Assembly (NCBI RefSeq): GCF_016342275.1
Contig: NZ_JAEIOT010000005.1
Coordinates: 434,001 to 498,000, forward strand
Length of the DNA stretch: 64,000 nucleotides
Origin: Corynebacterium marambiense
Lineage (GTDB): Bacteria > Actinomycetota > Actinomycetes > Mycobacteriales > Mycobacteriaceae
Direction: 5' to 3'
Position numbers and translations under genes: made by a program. Within the stretch, counting starts at the first letter, position 1. Every line of letters starts with the position of its first letter. The notes under the pieces were generated by a model. It saw only the letters and a list, made by a program, of their open reading frames with translations. It had not been told where the DNA came from and did not search any database. This document shows positions 45,270 to 54,627 of the stretch, piece by piece.

Positions 45270-45801
45270 ATATCACTCGTACCTTTGCGGCCTTTTCGAT
45301 CCTGTGTTCATCTGTAGTTAGTGATCGATAAGACCAAGGGGTGATATGACTCAAGGTGATTATCACGTCTCCACATATTGTTTGCAGTGATGAGGTGTTC
45401 CTAATTTCTTCAGGAGTTATTTTTTGCGCATCTTTGAGGCACGACGAGAAATTATCGACGCAGTCCCTCCATTTGTCGTCTGGTATCTCTGAGACAAGCA
45501 TAGCAACCTCAGGGCCTTGAGCGCGTTGATTCCGAGATATACCAAAATAATTTGACGGACGGTTTTGAGGGGTTCGCATCAGGCTTTGAAGAGAATCGCC
45601 GTCGACAACAATCAGTTCCGATGATTCAGGATCTTTGGTAAAGTATGCCCAGTTTTGCGGAGCGAAGGTGTACAAAAACCGGTGCAGACTGTCCTGTTGC
45701 CGTGAAGCTGCAGCGTTAGTGGGTATACCTGCAAATAAGCCCGCTAGATTAAACGTCAGAAAAACAGCAAATGCGAGAACAAATGAGAATTTCTTAGTCA
45801 T
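45259..45801 (-). CDS. SdpA-family antimicrobial peptide system protein
   Basis: 180 residues. N-terminal hydrophobic segment FSFVLAFAVFLTFNLAGLFAGIP (signal or membrane anchor), then the family-typical FAPQNWAYFTKDPESSELIVVDG, and a Cys-containing C-terminal half (RDCVDNFSSCLKD, TICGDVIITLSH). SdpA works with SdpB in processing the SdpC toxin precursor. ATG at 45801 is 13 bases after the end of the extended SdpC frame, with GGTAGCAG as a weak ribosome binding site. Its 3' end overlaps SdpB by 8-11 bases. Confidence 0.85.
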   Translation of the reverse strand: MTKKFSFVLAFAVFLTFNLAGLFAGIPTNAAASRQQDSLHRFLYTFAPQNWAYFTKDPESSELIVVDGDSLQSLMRTPQNRPSNYFGISRNQRAQGPEVAMLVSEIPDDKWRDCVDNFSSCLKDAQKITPEEIRNTSSLQTICGDVIITLSHITPWSYRSLTTDEHRIEKAAKVRVICDD

Positions 45802-45814
45802 CTGCTACCTGATA

Positions 45815-46015
45815 TCACTTTCTGAATTGTTCACAAAGTTGAGCAATGAAAAGGTCGCCGTCCAGCGTATTTGCCATCATGGGGAACTGATAGCTGATAG
45901 CTCCGGGTACAATGTAAAGAACGAAGGCTACCTCAGTCGCTACAGCCACATTTGCGTATACCGCAGCATTTAAAACAGCAGCACCATTGAGTTCAACATA
46001 GGCGTGAGTATCATG
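45815..46015 (-). other. Toxin-like C-terminal segment of SdpC, in frame after a TGA
   Basis: Directly after the TGA at 46016-46018 the same frame is open for 66 codons and ends in TGA at 45815-45817. It encodes a hydrophobic stretch (VELNGAAVLNAAVYANVAVA, TEVAFVLYIVPGA) followed by a short amphipathic tail (GDLFIAQLCEQF), which is what the mature SDP-type toxin and tail look like. If the TGA were sense, the full precursor would be 235 residues, compared with 203 in B. subtilis. Confidence 0.75.
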
Positions 46016-46522
46016 TCAGCCGTACGGTGTATATTGGTTTTCTCCTGGTGTGTGGCTGTATTCCCTCTCGATCTCACGAAGAGCCTGTGCAGTGGTCACA
46101 ATTGCTTGCTGCGTAAGATACGGGTCTCCGCTCTGCAGTTTGAGCGAAACTTCATCATGGTAATCCGGGATTTTTTCGAGCAGTTTGTCGTAAACAAACG
46201 TAACTTGCTCTTCAGTAGGGTGAACCTGTTGAGGATTATTCGTCTGGAACAAGCGGGCAAGCTCAGGATTCATTTCAGCCGCTCTGCCAAAGCCAAAAAC
46301 AGTCAACTCGGCCACTTCCCGGTCAGTGTAAAGGGGTTTGATAGCGCTCAGCCTGTCTTCAAGGCGCTGTGCACCAAGGGGCCGTTCTGTTGGAAATGGG
46401 TCTTGGTTTTTTGGCGAGATTCTCGACAGTTCCTGCAAATCTTCTGGCTGGTTAGCGACGGCGGTCGGTGATCCCAAAAGAAGCAATGCGAGTGAGACAG
46501 TTAATCCTAGAGTACGTTTCAT
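46016..46522 (-). CDS. SdpC-family antimicrobial peptide precursor, pro-region only (ends at in-frame TGA)
   Basis: 168 residues to the first stop. Signal peptide MKRTLGLTVSLALLLLGSP with probable cleavage AVA-NQ. The middle has LYTDREVAELTVFGFGRAAEMNPELARL (the SdpC-family Y(S/T)xEE..F.G.G pattern) and VYDKLLEKIPDYHDEVSLKLQSGDPYLTQQAIVTTAQALRE in pattern, as in the pro-region of SdpC. It ends NQYTPYG at the place where the toxin segment should begin. GGAGA lies ten bases before the ATG at 46522. First gene of the sdpC-sdpA-sdpB operon. Secreted if expressed. The truncation may be natural, an assembly error or suppressed by readthrough. Confidence 0.8.
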   Translation of the reverse strand: MKRTLGLTVSLALLLLGSPTAVANQPEDLQELSRISPKNQDPFPTERPLGAQRLEDRLSAIKPLYTDREVAELTVFGFGRAAEMNPELARLFQTNNPQQVHPTEEQVTFVYDKLLEKIPDYHDEVSLKLQSGDPYLTQQAIVTTAQALREIEREYSHTPGENQYTPYG

Positions 46523-46955
46523 TGAAGGTTTCTCCGGTTACACGACTTGTCTTCGTATCTAATCCTCAGGCCGGATAAGCCTTAGACCGGGCCGGGATGT
46601 TTAGAGTTTGGAGAGGCTTGGCCCCTTCACTTTTTGGAGCCTAATAAACAACTAAAATACATGCTGGCAAACGTGATTAACATTACAGACAGCCGTTATT
46701 GTCTTAGGGAACACAGTTCGCTCCGGCAAAATCTTCTCCCACTGGTTACCGGTTCAATATGAAAGGTGTCACGCGAAGCTGAGTCGAGTCAGATGCCTGC
46801 TGCAACGCAAAAACCACGGGTCGGCCGCTTGCGGATTCCCGGATGTCCCCAGGGTGGAGGACCGGATCGTACGCGTTAGAATCGGGTGAGGGTTTTCTGG
46901 GAACCGTCGGCGGAGGGGTTCGCCGCACCGGACACCGAGGACGAGGAGAACGATC
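46523..46955. other. Upstream region of the sdp operon and gpsA; no gene seen
   Basis: 433 bases. The left two thirds are AT-rich and should hold the minus-strand sdp promoter; the right third is GC-rich and leads to gpsA (+). A 60-codon minus frame (46746-46928) has no supporting features. No immunity gene of SdpI type is found here. Confidence 0.55.
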
Positions 46956-47954
46956 ATGGTCAGAGTCGCAGTCATGGGCGCCGGTTCCTGGGGCACCACC
47001 CTCGCCAAGGTCTTCGCGGACGCCGGGAGTGCCGTCACACTCTGGGCCCGCCGCAGCGAGGTCGCCCGTACCATCCAGATCAGCCGAGAGAACACCGATT
47101 ACCTCCCGGGGCTCGTCCTGCCGAGGGAGATCTGGGCGACGTCCGAGCCTGCCAAGGCACTGCAGGACGCTGACATCGTTGTGCTAGCGGTCCCGAGCCA
47201 GACGCTCCGGGAGAATCTTTCCGAATGGCGGGAACTCATTCCGGAGGACGCCACCCTCCTGAGCCTGGCCAAGGGCATCGAGCGGGGCACGCACCTCCGG
47301 ATGACGGAGGTGATCGCCGAGGTCGCCGGTGTCGCCCCGGACCGTATCGCCGTTCTGTCCGGGCCGAACCTCGCCCGCGAGATCGCCCTCGAACAGCCTG
47401 CGGCGACGGTCATAGCGTGCACCGACGAGAAGAGGGCGAAAGCGGTTCAGGCGGCACTCGCGGCACCGTATTTCCGCCCGTACACCAACGACGACGTGAT
47501 CGGCTGTGAGATCGGCGGCGCGTGCAAGAACGTCATCGCGCTGGCCTGCGGGATGGCGACCGGGAAGGGACTGGGGGAGAATTCGCTCGCCTCCCTAATG
47601 ACCCGGGGACTCGCGGAGATCTCCCGACTCGGGGAGGCCCTCGGCGCGGACGCCCGCACCTTCTCGGGGCTCGCCGGTATCGGCGATCTCATCGCGACCT
47701 GTTCCTCGCCGCTGTCCCGGAATCGTTCCTTCGGAAAGTGCCTCGGACGCGGGGATTCCCTCGAGGACGCGGCCCGAGCGACCCACGGCCAGGTCGCGGA
47801 GGGTGTGATTTCGTCACAGTCTGTCTGGCAGCTCGCCCAGGAACATGGTGTCGAGATGCCGATCACCCAGGCGGTCGTCGGGGTGTGTCACGGCGGAATG
47901 GACGTGGACACCATGATCCGCGCGCTGATGGGACGTTCGAAGAAGGCGGAATAG
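46956..47954 (+). CDS. gpsA: Glycerol-3-phosphate dehydrogenase (NAD(P)+)
   Basis: 332 residues, typical. It reduces dihydroxyacetone phosphate to sn-glycerol 3-phosphate for phospholipids. N-terminal dinucleotide motif [19 protein letters not shown], then [31 protein letters not shown], the catalytic Lys region [16 protein letters not shown], and [27 protein letters not shown] lies six bases before the ATG at 46956. Followed by ddl with a 36-base gap. Confidence 0.97.
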   Translation: MVRVAVMGAGSWGTTLAKVFADAGSAVTLWARRSEVARTIQISRENTDYLPGLVLPREIWATSEPAKALQDADIVVLAVPSQTLRENLSEWRELIPEDATLLSLAKGIERGTHLRMTEVIAEVAGVAPDRIAVLSGPNLAREIALEQPAATVIACTDEKRAKAVQAALAAPYFRPYTNDDVIGCEIGGACKNVIALACGMATGKGLGENSLASLMTRGLAEISRLGEALGADARTFSGLAGIGDLIATCSSPLSRNRSFGKCLGRGDSLEDAARATHGQVAEGVISSQSVWQLAQEHGVEMPITQAVVGVCHGGMDVDTMIRALMGRSKKAE

Positions 47955-47990
47955 GGCGGAACAGGACACAGGGCAGGGGCGCTCGGTACG

Positions 47991-49124
47991 ATGACGGTCG
48001 TGACTTCACCCGTTGAACCCAGTACCGCCCCAGCAGGGGGCACCCCCGGATCCGATCGCCGCATCCGCGTCGCGGTCGTCTACGGGGGCCGCAGCTCCGA
48101 GCACTCCGTGTCATGCGTGACCGGCGGCGCGATCATGTCCCACCTCGATCCGGAACGCTACGAGATCGTGCCGGTCGGAATAACCCGCGAGGGAGTGTGG
48201 ACCGTCGGCGAACCCGATCCCCGGGCGCTCACCATTTCCGGACGCACCCTGCCGGAGGTGCGGCTCCGTGAGCGCCTCCAGCTCTCCCTCGACCCGGACT
48301 CCCGGGGAAGGCTCATCGTGCTGGACGGGGACCGTGCCGGACAGGTGCACGCCGAGGTGGACGCGATCTTCCCGGCACTGCACGGCCGGTTCGGCGAGGA
48401 CGGAACCGTCCAGGGGATGTTCGAGCTCTCCGGGGTGCCGTACGTGGGCTGCGGCGTCCTGGCGTCAGCGTGCTGCATGGACAAGGAGTACACGAAGAAG
48501 CTGCTCGCGGCGGCTGGTCTCGCGGTCGCCCCGGAGATCATCCTCCGGGAGCACAGGGACCTCGACTCCGCCGAGCGCGAACGCCTGGGTCTGCCCGTCT
48601 TCGTGAAACCCGCGCAGGGAGGATCCTCCATCGGGGTGTCCCGAGTGACCGCCTGGGAGGATTTCCCCGCCGCCCTCGACACCGCGTTCTCCGAGGACGA
48701 CAAGGTCATCGTCGAATCCCAGATCTCCGGCCCCGAGGTCGAGGTCGGTGTCCTGCAATACCCGGACGGTCGGCTGCTCGCCTCGGTCCCGGCACAGCTC
48801 CAGGGGACCGAATCAGGAGACGAGGGATTCTACGGCTTCGACACGAAGTACCTCGACGATGCGGTCACCCCGCAGATCCCGGCGCCACTCGACGAGGTGA
48901 CGACTGAGGAGATCCGACGGATGGCCGTCGCAGCGTTTCGTGCCGTGAACGCGGATGGTCTCGCCCGGGTCGATTTCTTCGCCACCCCAGACGGACCAGT
49001 GATCAACGAGGTGAACACGCTGCCCGGATTCACCCAGATCTCCATGTACCCGCAGGTGCTGGCTGCGTCTGGGGTCGCCTACGGCGAGCTGCTGGATATT
49101 CTCGTCGCCCGCGCGCTGCGCTGA
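47991..49124 (+). CDS. ddl: D-alanine--D-alanine ligase
   Basis: 377 residues. ATP-grasp enzyme joining two D-Ala for peptidoglycan. Visible: RVAVVYGGRSSEHSVSC, VFPALHGRFGEDGTVQG in pattern (IFPALHG), MDKEYTKKLLAAAGL, PVFVKPAQGGSSIGVSRV, the metal and catalytic region RVDFFATPDGPVINEVNTLPGFT. The first 25 residues are a non-conserved extension; ATG at 47991 is kept because no better start follows. Confidence 0.96.
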   Translation: MTVVTSPVEPSTAPAGGTPGSDRRIRVAVVYGGRSSEHSVSCVTGGAIMSHLDPERYEIVPVGITREGVWTVGEPDPRALTISGRTLPEVRLRERLQLSLDPDSRGRLIVLDGDRAGQVHAEVDAIFPALHGRFGEDGTVQGMFELSGVPYVGCGVLASACCMDKEYTKKLLAAAGLAVAPEIILREHRDLDSAERERLGLPVFVKPAQGGSSIGVSRVTAWEDFPAALDTAFSEDDKVIVESQISGPEVEVGVLQYPDGRLLASVPAQLQGTESGDEGFYGFDTKYLDDAVTPQIPAPLDEVTTEEIRRMAVAAFRAVNADGLARVDFFATPDGPVINEVNTLPGFTQISMYPQVLAASGVAYGELLDILVARALR

Positions 49125-49133
49125 CAGCCCCGG

Positions 49134-50117
49134 TTAGTCTTTCCGCGGGGGCGCGGTGACGGTCCACAGGGACCGCATCGCGGCGCCGCGTCTGGTCTTC
49201 GCCTCGAACGCCTGCATCCCGAGGTGCAGCGTCACGACGCCACGGTTCGGTTCGGCGCACCACGCCAACGGCTCCCAGATGGCGAGGTGCGCGTAGAGCG
49301 GCCCCGTCACGGCCTCAAGTGACGGATCACACAGTCCGACCATGTCGATGGTGGCCTCATCACCGACCTGCCGGAGCACACTGAAGCCGACGATCGCCCC
49401 GGTGGTGTCCGTCGCTGTGAACACGGTCGACGAGTCCGCCAGGAACCGGTTCCGGCGTTCCAGTAGGTCGATGGCTCGGGCATCTGTGACGGGGTGCCCG
49501 TGGGCCCGTTCCACCGTTCCGAGCAGGTGCCCCAGTCTGTCGGGGGCGGGGCAGTCGACGGCCGCGGCGGCGGTCGCCGTGATTCGCACTGGTCCCCGGG
49601 CGAAGGAGGCGAGCTCGGCGCGGACGTCGTTGCGATGTTCGCGGGACTGGAGAGACCCGGCGATGTGCGCCTCGATTCCGCCCTCAGGGACATGGACCGT
49701 GCAATCTGCGCCGGCGAGTCGCAGATGGGAGGCACTGAATCCGAACGCGCGGATCAGGCGTCTGGAATCATCGCCGCTGAGAAAAGGCCACGCCCAGCCA
49801 CCCCGGGAAGGCGGAAACAGGTCGACCGTCGCGTCGACGAGGGCAGGCAGCTGGAACTCCGAGGCACCGTAATCGAGGAGGAGTCGTGAGATCCGGCCTG
49901 AGAGGCCACCGAGGACCAAGCCGCCGGGGTAGTGCGGCGGGGGATTCGCGGGGCAGTGGTGCGCGATGAGGAAGGCACCGTCCCCGTCGGAGAGGTACGC
50001 GGGTTCCACAGTGGGATCATCCGAATCGACGAACCTGCACCAGTCGGCGCCGGAGTGAACGCCGGCGACGCGGTCGAAACCGGGGATGTCCGGCCTCCCG
50101 CTGTGGTGGATGGTCAT
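49134..50117 (-). CDS. Possible GNAT-fold protein, unknown function
   Basis: 327 residues, soluble. The C-terminal half, with IDLLERRNRFLADSSTVFTATDTTGAIVGFSVLRQVGDEATIDMVGL in pattern, resembles the peptide-glycan or FemAB-like acyltransferase (BioF2-like) half of GNAT proteins. The N-terminal half contains a GGLVLGGLSGRISRLLLDYG segment. Both similarities are weak. It is transcribed opposite to ddl, convergent with 9 bases between. ATG at 50117 follows AAGGGCAACC. Confidence 0.6.
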   Translation of the reverse strand: MTIHHSGRPDIPGFDRVAGVHSGADWCRFVDSDDPTVEPAYLSDGDGAFLIAHHCPANPPPHYPGGLVLGGLSGRISRLLLDYGASEFQLPALVDATVDLFPPSRGGWAWPFLSGDDSRRLIRAFGFSASHLRLAGADCTVHVPEGGIEAHIAGSLQSREHRNDVRAELASFARGPVRITATAAAAVDCPAPDRLGHLLGTVERAHGHPVTDARAIDLLERRNRFLADSSTVFTATDTTGAIVGFSVLRQVGDEATIDMVGLCDPSLEAVTGPLYAHLAIWEPLAWCAEPNRGVVTLHLGMQAFEAKTRRGAAMRSLWTVTAPPRKD

Positions 50118-50168
50118 GGTTGCCCTTCCTGGGACTGGCTGAGGTGAGCGAAACGGACGGAGCCGACG

Positions 50169-51140
50169 CTACCGCGCACCGGGCGACCCGGGGATGTTCC
50201 GGGAGATCGCATCGCCGAGACCGACGATCGCCGTGTTGCCGGCCGCCTGCGGCATCGAGACCGCGACGTTCGTGGCCCGGCCGAGGGCATACCAGGTCCC
50301 GGCCGTGGTGCCGTTGGCGAGCGTGGTGTCTCGGTACCAGGCGATGTCGTTGACCTGCTGAACCTGGACACCCGGCTCATAGGACGGTGCGTCGGCGACC
50401 CCGCACCGAAGAACCACGGGTTCCGCCCCCGGTGCTGTCCACCCGGCCGATCCCGGAGGTAGGCCGGCGGCGCTGATCCGGTCTCCGTCGACGCGAGTGT
50501 AGCCCGTGTCTCCGCCGAGCTTTTCCGGTAGCGCGGGGAGCAGCTTGTCGCACCCCTGATCGGAGTCTCCCTGCGCGAGCTCCGTGAGCGGTGCCGGGGC
50601 TGGGGTGGGATCCGTCCGGTCCAGGGTTCCGAGCGCTTCGGACAGTTCCTCCACCGGGGACCCAGTCCCATCCAGGGCCCGGTCATCGGCGGTCACCGCG
50701 ACCACCGGGGAGCGGTTGACGGCGAACCACGTCCTCAGGCTGGAGTCCGTGGTCGCGTCATTCACCTGGACCCAGTCGACACCGTTGACATCGATTGTGT
50801 CGGACAGCGTCGTGTACTGCAGTGGAAGGGAGACACCGCACCGCAGGGTGATCCGACTGACGGAATTGGAGCGCCACGCCGCTGCTCCCGCCGGGGCTGG
50901 GTCGGTGAGCTCCGCCCGGGGATGCCCGGTGAGCTCATCGGGAAGCGTAGCGAGGAACGTTGCGCACTGCGGCGAATCCGCATCCGGGGAGTCGATCGTG
51001 GACATCGATACAGGTTGCAGCGCAGCTTTCCGGTAGACGATCTTCGCGCCGATGAGGGTCGCGATCACCAGCGCCACGGAGAGCCCGAGAGCGATGTACA
51101 ACGGAACGCGGTTAAATGGAGTGGACTGCTCGGTGGTCAT
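50169..51140 (-). CDS. Membrane-anchored protein with two DUF3515-like repeats
   Basis: 323 residues. One N-terminal helix (VPLYIALGLSVALVIATLIGAKIVY), then two similar outer domains: CATFLATLPDELTGHPRAEL ... AAWRSNSVSRITLRCGV ... DWVQVND, and CDKLLPALPEKLGGDTGYTRV ... AGWTAPGAEPVVLRCGV ... IAWYRDT. Each has the RCG motif and pattern of DUF3515, a family confined to actinobacteria and placed between ddl and thiL (Rv2980 in M. tuberculosis). Function unknown. ATG at 51140. Confidence 0.8.
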   Translation of the reverse strand: MTTEQSTPFNRVPLYIALGLSVALVIATLIGAKIVYRKAALQPVSMSTIDSPDADSPQCATFLATLPDELTGHPRAELTDPAPAGAAAWRSNSVSRITLRCGVSLPLQYTTLSDTIDVNGVDWVQVNDATTDSSLRTWFAVNRSPVVAVTADDRALDGTGSPVEELSEALGTLDRTDPTPAPAPLTELAQGDSDQGCDKLLPALPEKLGGDTGYTRVDGDRISAAGLPPGSAGWTAPGAEPVVLRCGVADAPSYEPGVQVQQVNDIAWYRDTTLANGTTAGTWYALGRATNVAVSMPQAAGNTAIVGLGDAISRNIPGSPGAR

Positions 51141-51202
51141 GGGACCCCATCCTAGTCGTCGGGTAATGTGCACCTCTGCCCGTACCCCACCACCGAAAAA
51201 GA

Positions 51203-52222
51203 GTGATTGGCCCCGTGTCCACCGTATATCCCACCTGCTACACCGGTCCGCCCCTCTCCGAGGTTGGAGAGCGAGCCACGATCCGGGCGATACTGGATGC
51301 GGTACCGTCCCAGCGCAATGGCGACGATGCGGCGGTGCTGCCGTTGCCGAACCCCAACACCCGGACCGTGGTCACGACGGACATGCTTGTCGAGGGACGG
51401 CACTTCCGCCTCGATTGGTCCCGTGCCACGGAGATCGGGCACAAAGCTGTCGTGCAGAACTTCGCTGACATTGAGGCGATGGGTGCCCGGCCCGTCGCCG
51501 TCGTCCTCGCGCTCTCCGCCCCGGGACACACCCCCCTCGACTTCATCACTGACCTCGCTCGCGGCGTCGGGGAACGTGTCTCCGTGTATAGCGCGGATCT
51601 CGCAGGCGGGGACCTCACCGGCGGTGAACACCTCGTGGTGAGTGTCAGCGCCATCGGACATCTCGGTGGGAGCCTGGCCGCCCTCACCCTGGACGCCGCG
51701 CGCCCCGGCCAGGCTGTAGTCGCAGCGGGACACATCGGATACTCCGCAGCCGGTCTCGCGCTCCTGCAGAGGTACGGCAGGGAAGGAGTCCCCGGAGAGT
51801 TCTCAGAGCTCGTCAACGCACACCTCGCCCCCGTACCTGACCCCGGCAGGGGGGTGATCGCGAGGGCCGCGGGGGCATCGTCGATGACGGACAACTCGGA
51901 CGGACTCATCACCGACCTCGGTACCCTGGCCCGCCGCAGCGAAGTCGGTATCGACCTCGCTGGGCTCGCCATCGCGCCCGATGAACTCCTCACCGCTGCC
52001 GGGAAGCTACTGGGTGAGGACCCCTGGACCTGGGTCCTCACCGGTGGAGAGGACCACACCCTCATTGGCACGACCTCGAAGGACGCTCCCAGCGGATTCC
52101 GCGTGATCGGTGCGGTCCACCGACACTGCGCCGGGACAGACACCCCAGTCACCATCGATTCCGTGGCCCCGGCACACAGCGTCGGCTGGGATAGTTTCCC
52201 CGTGCCGGGGGCGACACCCTAG
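51203..52222 (+). CDS. thiL: Thiamine-monophosphate kinase
   Basis: 339 residues, AIR synthase-like fold. It phosphorylates thiamine monophosphate to the diphosphate. Motifs: [70 protein letters not shown], and [15 protein letters not shown]. The frame starts with a GTG at 51203; the GTG at 51215 has the better spaced GAAAAAGAG and may be the real start. Confidence 0.95.
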   Translation: MIGPVSTVYPTCYTGPPLSEVGERATIRAILDAVPSQRNGDDAAVLPLPNPNTRTVVTTDMLVEGRHFRLDWSRATEIGHKAVVQNFADIEAMGARPVAVVLALSAPGHTPLDFITDLARGVGERVSVYSADLAGGDLTGGEHLVVSVSAIGHLGGSLAALTLDAARPGQAVVAAGHIGYSAAGLALLQRYGREGVPGEFSELVNAHLAPVPDPGRGVIARAAGASSMTDNSDGLITDLGTLARRSEVGIDLAGLAIAPDELLTAAGKLLGEDPWTWVLTGGEDHTLIGTTSKDAPSGFRVIGAVHRHCAGTDTPVTIDSVAPAHSVGWDSFPVPGATP

Positions 52223-52235
52223 ACTCGGAGACGCC

Positions 52236-52940
52236 ATGAATGACACCGAGAACCCCGTGCAGACGTCGGCCGACCACACCGGGCCCCTCCCCGTGGAGGA
52301 AGGCTGGGCCCGCATCCTGGAACCGGTCACCCCAGCCATCCACCGGATGGGTGACTTCCTCCGTGCGGAGAACGCGGCGGGCCGCGGTTACCTCCCCGCC
52401 GGAACCGATGTGCTGAGGGCGTTCACCTACCCCTTCGATGAGGTCAAGGTGCTCATCGTGGGGCAGGATCCGTATCCGACACCGGGGCATGCGATGGGGT
52501 TGTCCTTTTCCACCCAGCCTGGGGTTCGTCCGCTGCCGAAGTCACTGGCCAACATCTTCCGGGAATACTCCGAGGATCTCGGTCTCCCGATGCCCACCGA
52601 CGGCGATCTCACCCCGTGGTCGAAGCAGGGCGTTGCTCTGTTCAACCGGGTGTTGACGGTCCGGCCCCGGGCTGCCGCATCCCATCGAGGTAAGGGCTGG
52701 GAGGAGATCACCGAGGCGGCGATTACTGCTCTCGCCAACCGGAACCGCCCACTCGTCGCCATCCTGTGGGGCCGGGATGCGCAGAACACGCAGCGGTTTC
52801 TCGGCGACACCCCGTGCATCTGTTCCCCGCACCCGTCCCCGCTCTCCGCACATCGGGGATTCTTCGGATCGCGACCGTTCAGCCGGGCCAACGAGATCCT
52901 CACGACCCAGGGGGCGCAGCCCGTGGATTGGCGACTGTAG
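52236..52940 (+). CDS. ung: Uracil-DNA glycosylase
   Basis: 234 residues, family 1 UDG. The catalytic motif is [20 protein letters not shown] (Asp general base), and the C-terminal loop is [21 protein letters not shown]. It removes uracil from DNA. ATG at 52236 ([11 protein letters not shown]) has GGAG five bases upstream and lies 13 bases after thiL. Confidence 0.97.
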   Translation: MNDTENPVQTSADHTGPLPVEEGWARILEPVTPAIHRMGDFLRAENAAGRGYLPAGTDVLRAFTYPFDEVKVLIVGQDPYPTPGHAMGLSFSTQPGVRPLPKSLANIFREYSEDLGLPMPTDGDLTPWSKQGVALFNRVLTVRPRAAASHRGKGWEEITEAAITALANRNRPLVAILWGRDAQNTQRFLGDTPCICSPHPSPLSAHRGFFGSRPFSRANEILTTQGAQPVDWRL

Positions 52941-52951
52941 ACTTGTCGACC

Positions 52952-54622
52952 ATGGCCTCTGACGTATCCCTCGACGGAACCGCCCTCCTCTCCTGGGCGG
53001 AACGGGCGGTGGACGCTCTCTCCACCCGCAGGGAGGAGATCAACGGGCTGAATGTCTTTCCCGTTCCGGACGCGGATACGGGATCGAACATGACCTACAC
53101 CATGGAGGCGGCGCTCGCGGAAGCCGTCCGACTCGATGACGGGGAGAAAGAGAGCGCACACGCCGTCGCGGCCGCACTCGCCGCTGGTTCTGTGCGTGGT
53201 GCCAGGGGGAATTCAGGCGTGGTACTCAGCCAGGTCCTCAGCGGCATCGCACAGGCAGCCGCCAGCGGAAGCATCGACGGCGAGGTCCTGAAGAACTCCC
53301 TGGCCATCGCCGTGCGACTCGTCGACCGCGCCATTACCGAACCCGTCGAGGGAACCGTCGTCACCGTTCTCAGGGCCACCGCCGTCGCCGCGGGCCAGGC
53401 CGGAGGAGGCCTCCGGGATACGGCGGTCGCTGCCGTCGGGGCCGCCCGCACTGCCCTGATGAAAACACCTTCCCAGCTTGAGGTCCTCCGGTCCGCAGGG
53501 GTCGTGGATGCAGGCGGGGCAGGTCTCGTTGTACTGCTCCAGTCACTTCTCGACGAAATCGAGGGTGTCTCCCGGGGTGACGGGGTAGTCGATTCCTTCG
53601 GGAAACCTGGATCTCACACGGTGGTGGAGGACAACACGGTCTGCGACGCCGGACACGGCAGGTGCCGCGAACTCGAGATCATGTGCTTCATCCGGTTGAG
53701 CGGTGAAACAACCATCGGGTCACTCCGCGATTCCCTCGCGGACAGGGGTGACAGTCTCATTCTCGCGCCGGCCGACACAGATCCCGATGGCCCCGTCCGT
53801 GCCGCCACCGTCCACATCCACAGTAGTACTCCGGGTCCCGTGATCGAGGAACTCTACCGGTCCGGTCAGGTGAGTGACCTCCGCCTCGAGGTGCTGCCGG
53901 AGAGACCGCAGGTTGAGACGCGTCACCGCGCCGTCGTGGCGGTCGCTCCGGACGGACCGCTTGCGGAGCTCTACCGCCAGGCCGGCGCGATAGTCATTAC
54001 CCCGGCCTCGCCTGGTGACGACGATGCGGCAACCACCGACACGGTCTCCAGAATCCTCGCCGAACTGCGCATTCGCGGCATCGGTGAGGTCATTCTGCTT
54101 CCGAACGGTCTGCTCACACGTAGGGAGCTGGTCTCGGCGGAGCTCGCCGCGCACGCGGCGGAACGCACCATGACCATCCTCCCCACCGCGCGGCTGGTCA
54201 GCGGCATCGCAGCCTTGGCGGTTCACGATCCGGATCAGCCCGTCGCGGTGGATTCCTATGCCATGGCGGAGGCTGCCGGTTCGATGCGCACCGCGGTGCT
54301 GCAGCGCGCCGAGAAAGCCGCACTCACCCTCGCCGGCCCATGTTCCCGTGGAGATATCCTCGTCACGAGCGGGACAGGGGTTCTCTTCGTCGCCGACGAC
54401 CTGCAGACCGCACTTGAACAGACCTGCTCCCGGCTCCTGGGGCGGGGAGGTGAACTGGTTACGCTGCTCCTCACCGATGAAGCCGCCGCGGAGCTCGACC
54501 TTGCCCGGTTCACTGATCACCTGCCCGGTTCCAACCGCTCCGTCGAGGGCGGTGCCGACGTCGAAGTGATGGTCTACCCGGCCGAGGGACTCGCGCATCT
54601 TGCTGAGGTCGGGGTGGAGTAG
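52952..54622 (+). CDS. DAK2-domain protein, FakA/YloV-like
   Basis: 556 residues. N-terminal DhaL/DAK2 nucleotide-binding domain with NGLNVFPVPDADTGSNMTYTM and SVRGARGNSGVVLSQVLSG; the C-terminal part (about 200-556) is the YloV/FakA domain. In Firmicutes FakA is the kinase of fatty acids bound to FakB; here no FakB-like (DegV) gene is adjacent, so the substrate is open. Such a gene sits between ung and recG across the order. GTG/ATG: ATG at 52952, 11 bases after ung. Confidence 0.88.
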   Translation: MASDVSLDGTALLSWAERAVDALSTRREEINGLNVFPVPDADTGSNMTYTMEAALAEAVRLDDGEKESAHAVAAALAAGSVRGARGNSGVVLSQVLSGIAQAAASGSIDGEVLKNSLAIAVRLVDRAITEPVEGTVVTVLRATAVAAGQAGGGLRDTAVAAVGAARTALMKTPSQLEVLRSAGVVDAGGAGLVVLLQSLLDEIEGVSRGDGVVDSFGKPGSHTVVEDNTVCDAGHGRCRELEIMCFIRLSGETTIGSLRDSLADRGDSLILAPADTDPDGPVRAATVHIHSSTPGPVIEELYRSGQVSDLRLEVLPERPQVETRHRAVVAVAPDGPLAELYRQAGAIVITPASPGDDDAATTDTVSRILAELRIRGIGEVILLPNGLLTRRELVSAELAAHAAERTMTILPTARLVSGIAALAVHDPDQPVAVDSYAMAEAAGSMRTAVLQRAEKAALTLAGPCSRGDILVTSGTGVLFVADDLQTALEQTCSRLLGRGGELVTLLLTDEAAAELDLARFTDHLPGSNRSVEGGADVEVMVYPAEGLAHLAEVGVE

Positions 54623-54627
54623 CGGCC

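Noticed and set aside
45635..45973. 112-codon + strand frame across SdpC end and SdpA start
   Set aside because: No ribosome binding site or motif, and the minus strand here encodes the toxin-like segment and the SdpA start.
46746..46928. 60-codon minus-strand frame upstream of sdpC
   Set aside because: Lies in the gpsA/sdp upstream region and has no features of a gene.
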